This document shows, piece by piece, positions 25,735 to 34,840 of a stretch of 64,000 nt of DNA; position 1 is the stretch's first letter, and the number at the start of each line of letters is the position of its first letter. The notes under the pieces were generated by a model that saw nothing but the letters and a program-made list of their open reading frames with translations, searched no databases and was not told the origin of the DNA. Source of the stretch: Pseudomonas putida. GTDB lineage: Bacteria > Pseudomonadota > Gammaproteobacteria > Pseudomonadales > Pseudomonadaceae. Location: assembly GCF_025905425.1 (NCBI RefSeq), contig NZ_CP109603.1, positions 1,958,001 through 2,022,000 on the forward strand, read 5' to 3'. The position numbers and the translations under genes were made by a program.

Positions 25735-27048
25735 TCAGGAACGGTTGATGTCGAGCCACACTGCGCCATTGGGGTACTGGTAGCGCTCCAGGGTATCGGC
25801 GTGCATTTCGATGCTGTAGCCCGGGCGCTGCGGCGGCATGTAGCGACCGCGACGGATCACCACCGGGTCGAGGAAGTGTTCGTGCAGGTGATCGACGTAT
25901 TCCAGCACCCGGTTGTGCAGCGATGCCGAGACGGCGATGTAGTCGAACAAGGCGATGTTCTGCACATATTCGCACAGCCCGACCCCGCCGCCATGCGGGC
26001 AGACCGGTACATCGTACTTGGCGGCCATCAGCAGCACGATCAGCACCTCGTTCAGGCCACCTAGGCGGGCGGCGTCCAGTTGGCAGAAATCCAGTGCGCC
26101 GGCCTGGAACATCTGCTTGAACATCACCCGGTTGTGGCAGTGCTCGCCGGTGGCCACGCCGATGGGGGCGATGCGCTGGCGAATGGCGGCGTGGCCGAGG
26201 ATGTCGTCGGGGCTGGTGGGCTCTTCGATCCACAGGGGCTCGAAGGCGGCCAGGCGGCGCATGTTGGCCACCGATTCATCGACGCTCCAGACCTGGTTGG
26301 CGTCCATCATCAGGGTACGTTCCCAGCCGATCTCGTCACGCAGGATGCTGGCGCGGCGAATGTCTTCTTCAAGGTCAGCGCCGATTTTCTGTTTGATGTG
26401 GGTCCAACCGTCCGCGACGGCTTCACGCGCCAACTGGCGCATTTTTTCTTCGCTGTAGCCCAGCCAGCCGGGTGCGGTGGTGTAGCCGGGGTAGCCTTCG
26501 CGCAGCATCTGCGCTTCGCGCTGGGCCTTGCCTGGCGCCTGGCGGCGGAGCAGGGCGATGGCTTCTTCGGGGGTGAGCACGTCGGTGACGTAGCTGAAGT
26601 CCAGGCAGCGCACCAGTTGCTCTGGGGTCATGTCGGCCAACAGCTTCCACACCGGTTTGCCTTCGTGCTTGGCCCACAGGTCCCACACGGCGTTGATGAT
26701 GGCGGCGGTGGCCAGGTGGATCACGCCTTTTTCTGGGCCAAGCCAGCGCAGCTGGCTGTCGCCGACCGTGAAGCGGTGCCAGAACGCGCCCATGTCGGCG
26801 GTGATTTCTTCCAGGGTCAGGCCAACGATCATCGGTGCCAGCGATTGCACCGCCGCCGCGCAAATCTCGTTGCCACGGCCGATGGTGAAGGTCAGGCCGT
26901 GGCCTTCGAGGGCAGCAGCGTCGGTGTGCAACACGACGTAGGCGGCCGAGTAGTCGGGGGCGCTGTTCATGGCGTCGGAGCCGTCCAGCGACAGCGAAGT
27001 CGGGAAGCGAATGTCACGAACGCTCAGGTGGGTAATGCGTATGCTCAT
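25735..27048 (-). CDS. L-fuconate dehydratase (enolase superfamily)
   Basis: 437 residues. The mandelate racemase-like barrel has K219-Q-K221, metal ligands D249, E275 and E302, and the general acid H352 in CPHGGG. These positions are one residue off those I recall for the characterised Xanthomonas fuconate dehydratase (436 aa), so orthology is likely. The enzyme dehydrates L-fuconate to 2-keto-3-deoxyfuconate; the characterised enzyme also accepts D-arabinonate, L-galactonate and D-altronate. It is divergent from a LysR gene, with an inverted repeat between. Given the ketoglutarate-semialdehyde enzymes nearby, a pentonate substrate is possible. Confidence 0.85.
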   Translation of the reverse strand: MSIRITHLSVRDIRFPTSLSLDGSDAMNSAPDYSAAYVVLHTDAAALEGHGLTFTIGRGNEICAAAVQSLAPMIVGLTLEEITADMGAFWHRFTVGDSQLRWLGPEKGVIHLATAAIINAVWDLWAKHEGKPVWKLLADMTPEQLVRCLDFSYVTDVLTPEEAIALLRRQAPGKAQREAQMLREGYPGYTTAPGWLGYSEEKMRQLAREAVADGWTHIKQKIGADLEEDIRRASILRDEIGWERTLMMDANQVWSVDESVANMRRLAAFEPLWIEEPTSPDDILGHAAIRQRIAPIGVATGEHCHNRVMFKQMFQAGALDFCQLDAARLGGLNEVLIVLLMAAKYDVPVCPHGGGVGLCEYVQNIALFDYIAVSASLHNRVLEYVDHLHEHFLDPVVIRRGRYMPPQRPGYSIEMHADTLERYQYPNGAVWLDINRS

Positions 27049-27119
27049 GGCGGACTCTTGTTCTGGTCAGGCAGTGGGAGACCCGACTGTAGGTTGTCGA
27101 GCGATATAGGCATAATCGC

Positions 27120-27147
27120 CAATTCCTAAGTAGGGATATCGGAATTG
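27120..27147. promoter_or_regulatory. Inverted repeat in fuconate dehydratase/LysR promoter
   Basis: CAATTCC (27120-27126) and GGAATTG (27141-27147) form a perfect 7+7 inverted repeat with a 14-base spacer, ending 2 bases before the LysR start codon. It is a candidate site for autoregulation and for control of the divergent dehydratase. Confidence 0.45.
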
Positions 27148-27149
27148 AT

Positions 27150-28097
27150 ATGTCTAAGATGCCCGCAGACAGCCCAGCACTGGCGCAAAACCTAGGCACC
27201 TTGAAAATTTCCAGCCGCCAGATCACCTTGCTCAACGCCTTGGGCGAGTTCGGCAACCTGCGCCGCGCCGCCGCTGCCATGCACACCACGCAACCGGCGG
27301 CCAGTTTGCTCTTGCAGCAGCTGGAAGAGCGCCTGGGCGTGCGCCTGTTCGAGCGCCTGCCGCGTGGCATGCAGCCGACGCTGTATGGCGAGGTGATGAT
27401 CCGCTATGCCCAGAACGCGCTGCATGAATTCGAGCATGCCCAGGCACAGATCGCCGAGCTGGCGCGCGGCGCCATGGGCCTGGTACGGGTGGGCAGTGTC
27501 ATGGGGCCGGTGCCCGGTTTGCTGACCAAGGCGGTGTTGGCCTACAAGCGCGACCACCCCAAGGTGCGTATCTCGCTTGAAGTCGGCACCAGCGACACCT
27601 TGTTGCCCGCCCTGTTGCGCGGTGATTTCGACATGGTGGTTGGGCGTTTGCCGGACCAGAGCGACAGCCAGGACCTGAACATCGAACTGTTCGAAGGCGG
27701 TGAGCAGATGCGCGTAATCGCCCGCGCCGGTCACCCCCTGGCCAACGCCAAGGCGTTGCAACTGGCAGACCTGGTGGCCCTGACCTGGATCCTGCACCCC
27801 ATCGGCAGCCCCATGCGCCGTCGAGTCGAAAGTGCCTTGCAGGCGGGCGGCATGGTGCAATCGCTGGACATCGTCGAAACCGCCTCGATCCTGGCCACCA
27901 CCGCGATGCTGGAAGCCTCCGAAATGATTGCGGTGGTGCCCAATGATGTGGCCGAGCATTATGCGCGCTACGCCATGGTGGCGATCCTGCCGGTGGAGCT
28001 GCCGATCACGATGGCCAACCTGGGCTTGCTGACCCTGCGCTCGCGGCCCCACTCCGTGGCCCTGGACCGGCTGCTGCACTACCTGCGCACACAATAG
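27150..28097 (+). CDS. LysR-family regulator (GbpR-like), first of a pair
   Basis: 315 residues. Helix-turn-helix NLRRAAAAMHTTQPAASLLLQQLE at about 34-57, then LGVRLFERLPRGMQPT. The FERLPRGM motif is shared with the galactose-binding-protein regulator group and with the next gene. It is divergent from the fuconate-type dehydratase and followed 34 bases later by a paralogous LysR gene. It probably controls sugar-acid use. Confidence 0.87.
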   Translation: MSKMPADSPALAQNLGTLKISSRQITLLNALGEFGNLRRAAAAMHTTQPAASLLLQQLEERLGVRLFERLPRGMQPTLYGEVMIRYAQNALHEFEHAQAQIAELARGAMGLVRVGSVMGPVPGLLTKAVLAYKRDHPKVRISLEVGTSDTLLPALLRGDFDMVVGRLPDQSDSQDLNIELFEGGEQMRVIARAGHPLANAKALQLADLVALTWILHPIGSPMRRRVESALQAGGMVQSLDIVETASILATTAMLEASEMIAVVPNDVAEHYARYAMVAILPVELPITMANLGLLTLRSRPHSVALDRLLHYLRTQ

Positions 28098-28131
28098 CCA
28101 TGCCTTTGGACCTTTTCGAGGTTGCCCTCTG

Positions 28132-29097
28132 ATGCCGTCGGACATTACCCATTCCAGCTTCTGCAACTGGGTCCGTTTCAAGCACCTGGTGCTGATCGAC
28201 ACCCTGGCACGTACCCGCAACATGCACGCCACCGCCACCCGGATGAACCTAAGCCAGCCGGCCCTGAGCAAGATGCTGCGCGACCTCGAAGAGCAGTTCG
28301 GCTTCGCCTTGTTCGAGCGCCTGCCACGCAGCATGCCGCCTACCGAGCTTGGCGAGTATGTGGTGCGCTACGCCCAGGGGGTGTTGGGCGACTCGCAGCA
28401 GTTTGTCGACCAGGTCAACCGGCTGCGCAAGGGCGGCCACGGGTTTATCCGGGTGGGCGGTATTTTTGCGGCCACCCCTGTGGTGCTGCCTCAGGCCATT
28501 GCCGCCATCAAGGCGCGCAGCCCGCTGCTGTCGATCGAGGTGGTGGAGCACTCCAGTGATCATCTGCTGGCCATGCTGGAGCAGAACAAGCTCGACATCA
28601 TGATCGGCCGCTTCACCGAAGAGCGCTTCAGCCAGTTGTTCGACTACCAGCCCCTGGAGCCCGAACCCTTCAGCCTGGTGGTCAACAGCCGCCACCCGCT
28701 CAATGACCTCGCCAGCACCCCACTGGAAGCACTGGGTGATTGGCCGTGGGTGCTGTACCCGGTGGGCACGCCGATCCGCAACCGCCTGGAACAGGCCTTC
28801 AGGGTTGCCGGCATTGCCACACCCGCCGACAGCGTCGAGACCATCTCGATGCCGATGTTCCTGCAGTTGCTGCAATCAGGCCCGATGATCGCCATGTTGC
28901 CCAGGTCCATGGTTGCCGCCCAACTGAACAGCGGCCAGTTCAAGGAGCTGCAGAGCCCCTTGCACCTGCCTGCGCTGGAGTACGGCATCGTCACCCGCAA
29001 GGATGAGCCATTGACCCCTTCGGCGCGTGAGTTCGTCGATATTCTGCTCGACTTCGCGCAGCAACGACGTGCCGCACAGGGCATAACAAGCGATTGA
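28132..29097 (+). CDS. LysR-family regulator (GbpR-like), second of a pair
   Basis: 321 residues. Helix-turn-helix NMHATATRMNLSQPALSKMLRDLE at about 27-50, then FGFALFERLPRSMPPT. It is a clear paralogue of the preceding regulator (same LFERLPR(G/S)M and RYAQ landmarks) but divergent in the effector domain. It lies upstream of the UxaA-led operon, whose promoter carries a LysR-type palindrome. Two adjacent paralogous regulators may sense different sugar acids or form heteromers; that is inference. Confidence 0.87.
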   Translation: MPSDITHSSFCNWVRFKHLVLIDTLARTRNMHATATRMNLSQPALSKMLRDLEEQFGFALFERLPRSMPPTELGEYVVRYAQGVLGDSQQFVDQVNRLRKGGHGFIRVGGIFAATPVVLPQAIAAIKARSPLLSIEVVEHSSDHLLAMLEQNKLDIMIGRFTEERFSQLFDYQPLEPEPFSLVVNSRHPLNDLASTPLEALGDWPWVLYPVGTPIRNRLEQAFRVAGIATPADSVETISMPMFLQLLQSGPMIAMLPRSMVAAQLNSGQFKELQSPLHLPALEYGIVTRKDEPLTPSAREFVDILLDFAQQRRAAQGITSD

Positions 29098-29123
29098 TAA
29101 ATCGTAGCCGATAGGCGGTATTG

Positions 29124-29138
29124 ATAACTCTGGGTTAT
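29124..29138. promoter_or_regulatory. Candidate LysR box upstream of UxaA-type operon
   Basis: ATAAC-N5-GTTAT, flanked by G and C to give GATAAC/GTTATC, is a perfect palindrome 124 bases upstream of the UxaA-type start. It fits the T-N11-A signature. Confidence 0.55.
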
Positions 29139-29261
29139 CGCGTGATCGGATCATCTCATTGGGAATGTTGCGCAAGGCTTCTTACAGTGGTCGCAGATTC
29201 GCCCGGCATCGAACGGGCGTCGCCATAACAAGAAGTCAGCCGCACCGCCCTGAGAGGTCCC

Positions 29262-30803
29262 ATGCAACTGATTGCCCGATCCGGTGACCTTGCCGTCATC
29301 CGCCTCAACCCGCTGGACAACGTACTTATCGCCCGCCAGGCCCTGCCTGAAGGCCTGCGCCTGGACGCCGAGGCGATCACCGTGCGCCAGACGATCCCGT
29401 CGGGCCATAAAGTCGCCACGCAGCGCGTGGAGCAGGGCCAGCCGCTGCGCCGCTATGGCCAGATCATCGGTTTTGCTTCGCAGGCCATCGACGCTGGCGA
29501 CCATGTACACGTGCACAACGTGCAGATGGGCGATTTTGCCCGTGACTATGCCTTTGGCGTCGATGCCCGTAGCACGCCGGGCGCCGAGGCGGTGTTCCAG
29601 GGCATTGTGCGTGGCGATGGCCGGGTAGCCACCCGCAACTACATTGGCATCCTCACCTCGGTGAACTGCTCGGCGACCGTGGCCCGTGCCGTGGCCGACC
29701 ATTTTCGCCGCGACATTCACCCCGAAGCGCTGGCTGACTACCCGAACATCGATGGCGTGGTGGCCTTGACCCACGGCGCCGGCTGCGCGGTGGACCCCGC
29801 CGGTGAGGCCCTGGGCCTGTTGCGCCGCACCCTGGCGGGGTACGCCGTACACCCCAATTTCGCCGCCGTGCTGATCATCGGCCTGGGCTGCGAAACCAAC
29901 CAGATCGAAAGCCTGCTGGAGACCCAGGGGCTGACCACCAGCACACAACTGCGCGCCTTCACCATTCAAGGGATTGGCGGTACCTCGAAGACCATCGCCG
30001 CCGGCATCGAGCAGGTCAAGGCGCTGCTGGCCCAAGCCAACCAGGTCGAACGCGAGCCGGTCAGTGCGCGCCACCTGATCGTAGGCCTGCAATGTGGCGG
30101 CTCCGATGGCTACTCGGGGATCACTGCCAACCCGGCCTTGGGCAATGCCGTCGACCGCCTGGTGGCGGCCGGTGGCACCGCGATTCTTTCCGAAACGCCA
30201 GAAATCTATGGCGCCGAGCACCTACTGACCCGCCGCGCCGTGAGCCGCGAAGTCGGCGAGAAGCTGGTGGCGCGCATCCACTGGTGGGAAGACTACTGCC
30301 AGCGCATGAACGCTGAACTGAACAACAACCCCTCGGCCGGCAACAAGGCGGGTGGCCTGACCACCATCCTCGAGAAATCGTTGGGTGCGGTGGCCAAGGC
30401 CGGTTCCAGCAACCTGGTCGACGTCTACCAGTACGCCGAAGCGGTACGGGCCCACGGCCTGGTGTTCATGGACACGCCGGGCTACGACCCGGTCTCGGCC
30501 ACCGGCCAGGTCGCGGGCGGTGCCAACCTGATCGCCTTCACCACTGGCCGCGGCTCGGCCTATGGCTGCGCGCCGGCACCGTCCATCAAATTGGCGACCA
30601 ACAACCGGGTGTTCGAGCACCAGGAAGAAGACATGGACGTCAACTGCGGTGGCATCGCCGACGGCTCTACCAGCATCGAAGAGCGCGGCGCGTACATCTT
30701 CGAACACATGCTGCGCATCGCGTCCGGCGCGCGCAGCAAAAGCGAACAGCACGGCTACGGGCAGAACGAGTTCGTACCCTGGCAGATCGGTGCCGTGACC
30801 TGA
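29262..30803 (+). CDS. UxaA-family sugar-acid dehydratase (altronate/galactarate type)
   Basis: 513 residues in the two-part UxaA arrangement: an N-terminal SAF domain (about 1-85) and the large catalytic part with THGAGCA near 167, GLGCETNQIE near 206, LQCGGSDGYSGITANPALG near 275-293 and GCAPAPSIKLATN near 435. The family dehydrates altronate or galactarate-type acids with iron. GAGAGGT precedes the ATG. It heads a same-strand run with the aldehyde dehydrogenase, Ldh-family dehydrogenase, FAH-fold enzyme and MFS carrier. The exact acid is not fixed by sequence. Confidence 0.85.
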   Translation: MQLIARSGDLAVIRLNPLDNVLIARQALPEGLRLDAEAITVRQTIPSGHKVATQRVEQGQPLRRYGQIIGFASQAIDAGDHVHVHNVQMGDFARDYAFGVDARSTPGAEAVFQGIVRGDGRVATRNYIGILTSVNCSATVARAVADHFRRDIHPEALADYPNIDGVVALTHGAGCAVDPAGEALGLLRRTLAGYAVHPNFAAVLIIGLGCETNQIESLLETQGLTTSTQLRAFTIQGIGGTSKTIAAGIEQVKALLAQANQVEREPVSARHLIVGLQCGGSDGYSGITANPALGNAVDRLVAAGGTAILSETPEIYGAEHLLTRRAVSREVGEKLVARIHWWEDYCQRMNAELNNNPSAGNKAGGLTTILEKSLGAVAKAGSSNLVDVYQYAEAVRAHGLVFMDTPGYDPVSATGQVAGGANLIAFTTGRGSAYGCAPAPSIKLATNNRVFEHQEEDMDVNCGGIADGSTSIEERGAYIFEHMLRIASGARSKSEQHGYGQNEFVPWQIGAVT

Positions 30804-30838
30804 TCGACAGCCCATTCCTGAATGTGAGGCAACCCTTT

Positions 30839-32419
30839 ATGCACGTTAGCGGATACAACTTCATCGCCGGTCAGCGCAGCGCGTTGGGCCAGACCCTGGT
30901 CTACAGCGTTGACGCCCACACCGGCGAGCGCCTGCCAGGCGGCTTCCATCAGGCCACCCTGGCCGAAGTCGACAACGCCGTGGGCGCGGCCACCGCAGCC
31001 TTCCCGCTGTTTCGTAACCTGCCAGCGGTGCGCCGTGCAGAGTTCCTGGAGGCCATTGCCGACGAGCTCGACGCCCTTGGCGAAGACTTCATTGCCTTGA
31101 CCTGCCAGGAAACGGCCCTGCCCACTGCCCGTATTCAGGGTGAGCGCGGGCGCACCAGCGGGCAGATGCGCCTGTTTGCCCAGGTGCTGCGCCGTGGTGA
31201 CTTCTACGGCGCCCGCATCGACCAGGCGCTGCCTGCCCGTACGCCTTTGCCACGCCCGGACTTGCGCCAGTACCGCATAGGCGTAGGCCCGGTGGCGGTG
31301 TTCGGTGCCAGCAACTTCCCGCTGGCGTTCTCCACGGCTGGTGGCGACACCGCAGCGGCCCTGGCGGCCGGTTGCCCGGTGGTCTTCAAGGCCCACAGCG
31401 GCCACATGGCCACCGCCGAGCGGGTGGCCGAAGCACTGATCCGTGCCGCTGAGCGCACGGGCATGCCGGCCGGCGTGTTCAACATGATCTTCGGTGGCGG
31501 GGTTGGCGAGGCGCTGGTCAAGCACCCCGGCATCCAGGCGGTGGGTTTCACCGGTTCGCTCAAGGGTGGGCGTGCGCTGTGCGACATGGCGGCGGCAAGG
31601 CCGCAGCCGATTCCGGTGTTCGCCGAAATGTCGAGCATCAACCCGGTGCTGGTACTGCCACAGGCCTTGGCCTCTCGCGGCGCACAACTGGCCAAGGAAC
31701 TCACCGCTTCGGTGGTGCAGGGCTGTGGTCAGTTCTGCACCAACCCGGGCCTGGTCCTGGGCATTCGCTCGCCGGCGTTCAGTGCCTTTGTCGAGCAGTT
31801 GGCCGGGCACATGGCCGAGCAAGCGCCGCAGACGATGCTCAACGCCGGCACCTTGGGCAGCTATGGCAAGGGCCTTCAGGCCTTGATTGCCCACCCTGGG
31901 GTCAAGCTGTTGAGTGGCCAGGCGCAACAGGGTAACCAGGCCCAGCCGCACCTGTTCGAGGCCGATGTCAGCCTGCTGCTGGCGCATGACGAGCTGCTTC
32001 AGGAGGAAGTCTTCGGCCCGTGCACGGTGGTGGTCCAGGTGGCCGATGAAGCCGAGCTGTCACGCGCAGTCGCGGCCTTGCGCGGCCAACTGACCGCCAC
32101 CTTGCTGGCGGACGACGCCGACCTTGCGGCCTACGGCTACTTGCTGGGTGAGTTGGAAGTGAAGGTCGGCCGCGTGCTGCTTAATGGTTACCCCACGGGT
32201 GTCGAGGTGTGTGACGCCATGGTCCACGGTGGCCCGTACCCGGCCACCTCGGACGCGCGCGGCACCTCGGTCGGGACCCTGGCCATCGACCGCTTCCTGC
32301 GCCCGGTGTGCTACCAGAACGTACCGGACGCGTTGCTGCCCGCGGCCTTGCAGAACGCCAACCCGCTGGGCATCCAGCGCCTGGTGGACGGCAAGCCAAG
32401 CACCGCTGCCCTGAACTGA
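30839..32419 (+). CDS. Aldehyde dehydrogenase, 2,5-dioxovalerate (ketoglutarate semialdehyde) type
   Basis: 526 residues from ATG 30839; a GTG five codons upstream is also in frame. Catalytic Glu263 in FAEMSSINPV and Cys300 in GQFCTNPG. The GPVAVFGASNFPLAFSTAGGDTA-type core (split near residues 150-171) and the KAHSGH segment are typical of NADP-dependent ketoglutarate semialdehyde dehydrogenases. The reaction gives 2-oxoglutarate, the end of oxidative sugar-acid routes. Its position between the UxaA-type gene and the FAH-fold gene supports that role. Confidence 0.88.
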   Translation: MHVSGYNFIAGQRSALGQTLVYSVDAHTGERLPGGFHQATLAEVDNAVGAATAAFPLFRNLPAVRRAEFLEAIADELDALGEDFIALTCQETALPTARIQGERGRTSGQMRLFAQVLRRGDFYGARIDQALPARTPLPRPDLRQYRIGVGPVAVFGASNFPLAFSTAGGDTAAALAAGCPVVFKAHSGHMATAERVAEALIRAAERTGMPAGVFNMIFGGGVGEALVKHPGIQAVGFTGSLKGGRALCDMAAARPQPIPVFAEMSSINPVLVLPQALASRGAQLAKELTASVVQGCGQFCTNPGLVLGIRSPAFSAFVEQLAGHMAEQAPQTMLNAGTLGSYGKGLQALIAHPGVKLLSGQAQQGNQAQPHLFEADVSLLLAHDELLQEEVFGPCTVVVQVADEAELSRAVAALRGQLTATLLADDADLAAYGYLLGELEVKVGRVLLNGYPTGVEVCDAMVHGGPYPATSDARGTSVGTLAIDRFLRPVCYQNVPDALLPAALQNANPLGIQRLVDGKPSTAALN

Positions 32420-32435
32420 CCGCGGAGTGACAGGC

Positions 32436-33506
32436 ATGACGCAAACCAGACGCTTTGATGTGCAGGCGCTCACTGCGTTCGTCGAGCAACTGTTTGAAAA
32501 CGCCGGTGCCGATGCCGAGGTCGCCCAGGTGGTGACCCAGGTGTTGCTCGAAGGTGAACTGTTGGGCCATCGCACCCACGGCCTGAACCTGGTCAGCCGC
32601 TATATCGGCGGCATGCTCAGCGGCCAGGTCAAGGCGCAGGCCCAGGCGCTGGAGCACGTGTCGGACAGTGGCGTTTCCAGCCTGTTCGACGGCCACTACG
32701 TGCTTGGCCCGTACTGCGTCAGCCGTGCCCTCGACTGCGCGGCCAAAGGCGCCGGTGAACAGGGCATCGGTATCGCGGCAGTACGCCGGGCTGCGCACAT
32801 CGGCTGCCTGGCGGCTTACCTCAAGCCCTACACCGACCGTGGCCTGGTGGCGATGGTGTACTCCTCCGACCCATCGGTGGGGCTGGTCTGTGCCCATGGC
32901 GGCGTGGACCCGGTGTTCACGCCCAATCCGATTGCCGCTGGCATACCGACCCAAGGGGAGCCGATTCTGCTGGATGTGAGCATGTCCACGGTCACCCTCG
33001 GCCTGGTGGGGCAGTGCCGTGATGCTGGCAGCCGGCTGCCGCACCCGGTGCTGATGAGCAACGATGGGCACCTGAGCGACGACCCGAGCGACTTCTTCAC
33101 CAGCCCCCAGGGCAGCATCCTGCCACTGGGCGGCCAGGCCTTTGGCCACAAGGGCTTTGCCTTGGCGATTCTGGTCGAGGCGCTGACTTCGGGCCTGGCC
33201 GGGCATGGCCGCAAGGACGCGCCAGAGCAGTGGGGCGCCTCGGCCACCGCTGTGGTCATCGACCCGCGCTTTTTCGGCGGCCTGCAAGCGTTCACGGACG
33301 AAACCAGCTTCCTTGGCCGACTGATCCTCGCCAGCCGCCCGGTAGACCCCGCGCGCCCGGTGCGCCTGCCTGGGCAGGCCGGCCTAGCCTTGCGCCGGCA
33401 AGCCTTGGAGGAGGGGGTGAGCTTGTCGGCGCACGTGGTCGCTGACCTTGACCAGCTGGCTGGGCAGTTGCAGCTGACGGCACTTTCGCAAGCGCTTTCC
33501 CAATGA
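32436..33506 (+). CDS. Ldh/malate-lactate dehydrogenase family (YlbC-fold) oxidoreductase
   Basis: 356 residues from ATG 32436 (GGAG precedes; a GTG at 32427 is in frame). LLEGELLGHRTHGLNLVSRYI near residue 32-52 and GQAFGHKGFALAILVEALTSG near 230 are the family landmarks, the His of HRTHG being catalytic. The family reduces or oxidises 2-keto/2-hydroxy or cyclic imino acids with NAD(P). In this operon it could oxidise a keto-deoxy sugar acid; that is inference. Confidence 0.85.
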   Translation: MTQTRRFDVQALTAFVEQLFENAGADAEVAQVVTQVLLEGELLGHRTHGLNLVSRYIGGMLSGQVKAQAQALEHVSDSGVSSLFDGHYVLGPYCVSRALDCAAKGAGEQGIGIAAVRRAAHIGCLAAYLKPYTDRGLVAMVYSSDPSVGLVCAHGGVDPVFTPNPIAAGIPTQGEPILLDVSMSTVTLGLVGQCRDAGSRLPHPVLMSNDGHLSDDPSDFFTSPQGSILPLGGQAFGHKGFALAILVEALTSGLAGHGRKDAPEQWGASATAVVIDPRFFGGLQAFTDETSFLGRLILASRPVDPARPVRLPGQAGLALRRQALEEGVSLSAHVVADLDQLAGQLQLTALSQALSQ

Positions 33507-33532
33507 ATGACAATGACAACAAGGGTGCACAC

Positions 33533-34750
33533 ATGACAGACCAATCGAACGCCAACCCACCGCTGCAACTGAGCCACGACCTCGCCGTGTTCGACACCGG
33601 CAGTTGGGTCGGGCGGGTCTGGCTGCCGGATCAAGGCCCAGCCGTGGTACTGGTCAAGGCCGGCGCCGTGCACGATATCAGCGCCCATGTGGCGACCGTT
33701 TCAGCGTTGCTCGAAGTGGCCGATCCGGTGGCTTACCTGCGCGCTCTGCCGCTGGCCGAGGCGTTGATCGAGCTACCGGCCCTGCTCGGCAACAGCGACC
33801 CCAGCCAACGTGACGCACGCTTGCCCTGGCTGCTGGCTCCGATCGACCTGCAAGCAGTCAAGGCCGCCGGCGTCACCTTCGCCGCCAGCCTGCTGGAGCG
33901 GGTCGTGGAAGAGCAGGCCAAAGGCGACCCGGCCAAGGCCGATGCCATCCGCGATACCCTGGCCAGCCGCATCGGTGCGGACCTCTCGCAGATCATCCCA
34001 GGTTCTGCCCAGGCCGAAGCGCTGCGCAAGGTTTTGGTGGAGCAGGGCTTGTGGTCGCAATACCTGGAAGTGGGCATCGGCCCAGACGCCGAAGTGTTCA
34101 CCAAGGCGCAGCCACTGTCGGCGGTCGGGCATGGCGCCGACATCGGTATCCACCCCAAGTCGAGCTGGAACAACCCAGAGCCGGAAGTGGTACTGGCGGT
34201 ATCGAGCGACGGCAGCATCAAGGGCGCCATGCTTGGCAACGATGTCAACCTGCGCGACTTCGAGGGGCGCAGTGCCTTGCTGCTGTCCAAGGCCAAGGAC
34301 AACAACGCCTCCACCTCGCTGGGGCCATTGCTGCGCCTGTTCGACGAAAGCTTCAGCCTGGACGATGTGCGTAACGCCGAAGTGGACCTGCGTGTCGAAG
34401 GGCAGGATGGCTTCATCCTTTCTGGCCGCAGCTCCATGCGCCAGATCAGCCGCGACCCACAGGACCTGGTGCAGCAAACCCTCAACGAAAACCACCAGTA
34501 CCCCGACGGGCTGGTGCTGTTTCTCGGTACCTTGTTCGCGCCCAAGCAGGACCGCGACCAACCAGGCAATGGCTTTACCCACAAGCAAGGCGACCTGGTC
34601 GCCATCAGCAACGCGCAACTGGGCACCCTGTGCAACCGCGTGACCACCAGCGACCAGGCGCCGCAGTGGGGCTTCGGCCTGCGTGCGCTGATTGACAGCC
34701 TGAGCCGGCGCGGCCTGCTGGAGGCGGCGGTGACGGCGCGGCAACCTTGA
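33533..34750 (+). CDS. Fumarylacetoacetate-hydrolase-fold enzyme (AraD1-like)
   Basis: 405 residues from ATG 33533; an in-frame ATG at 33503 overlaps the previous stop. The FAH-fold metal site is visible in NNPEPEVVLAVSSDG and MLGNDVNLRDFEG near 215-255. The length of about 400 fits the AraD1 group, which converts 2-keto-3-deoxy-pentonate to ketoglutarate semialdehyde, better than the 280-residue diketo-acid hydrolases. The adjacent semialdehyde dehydrogenase fits this. The alternative is cleavage of a diketo-deoxy acid after the Ldh-type enzyme. Confidence 0.82.
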   Translation: MTDQSNANPPLQLSHDLAVFDTGSWVGRVWLPDQGPAVVLVKAGAVHDISAHVATVSALLEVADPVAYLRALPLAEALIELPALLGNSDPSQRDARLPWLLAPIDLQAVKAAGVTFAASLLERVVEEQAKGDPAKADAIRDTLASRIGADLSQIIPGSAQAEALRKVLVEQGLWSQYLEVGIGPDAEVFTKAQPLSAVGHGADIGIHPKSSWNNPEPEVVLAVSSDGSIKGAMLGNDVNLRDFEGRSALLLSKAKDNNASTSLGPLLRLFDESFSLDDVRNAEVDLRVEGQDGFILSGRSSMRQISRDPQDLVQQTLNENHQYPDGLVLFLGTLFAPKQDRDQPGNGFTHKQGDLVAISNAQLGTLCNRVTTSDQAPQWGFGLRALIDSLSRRGLLEAAVTARQP

Positions 34751-34840
34751 GGGTTGTCGCACTCCAGGGATGAACGCAACAGGATCGACGGATCGCCAAG
34801 GCGCTGACCGCGCTGCAACAATAATAATAAAGGCCATCAA

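Noticed and set aside
24554..26233. 559-aa plus-sized minus-strand open frame
   Set aside because: It runs in a shifted frame through the MFS and fuconate-dehydratase genes; composition is Arg/Pro/His-rich as expected for GC-rich shadow frames.
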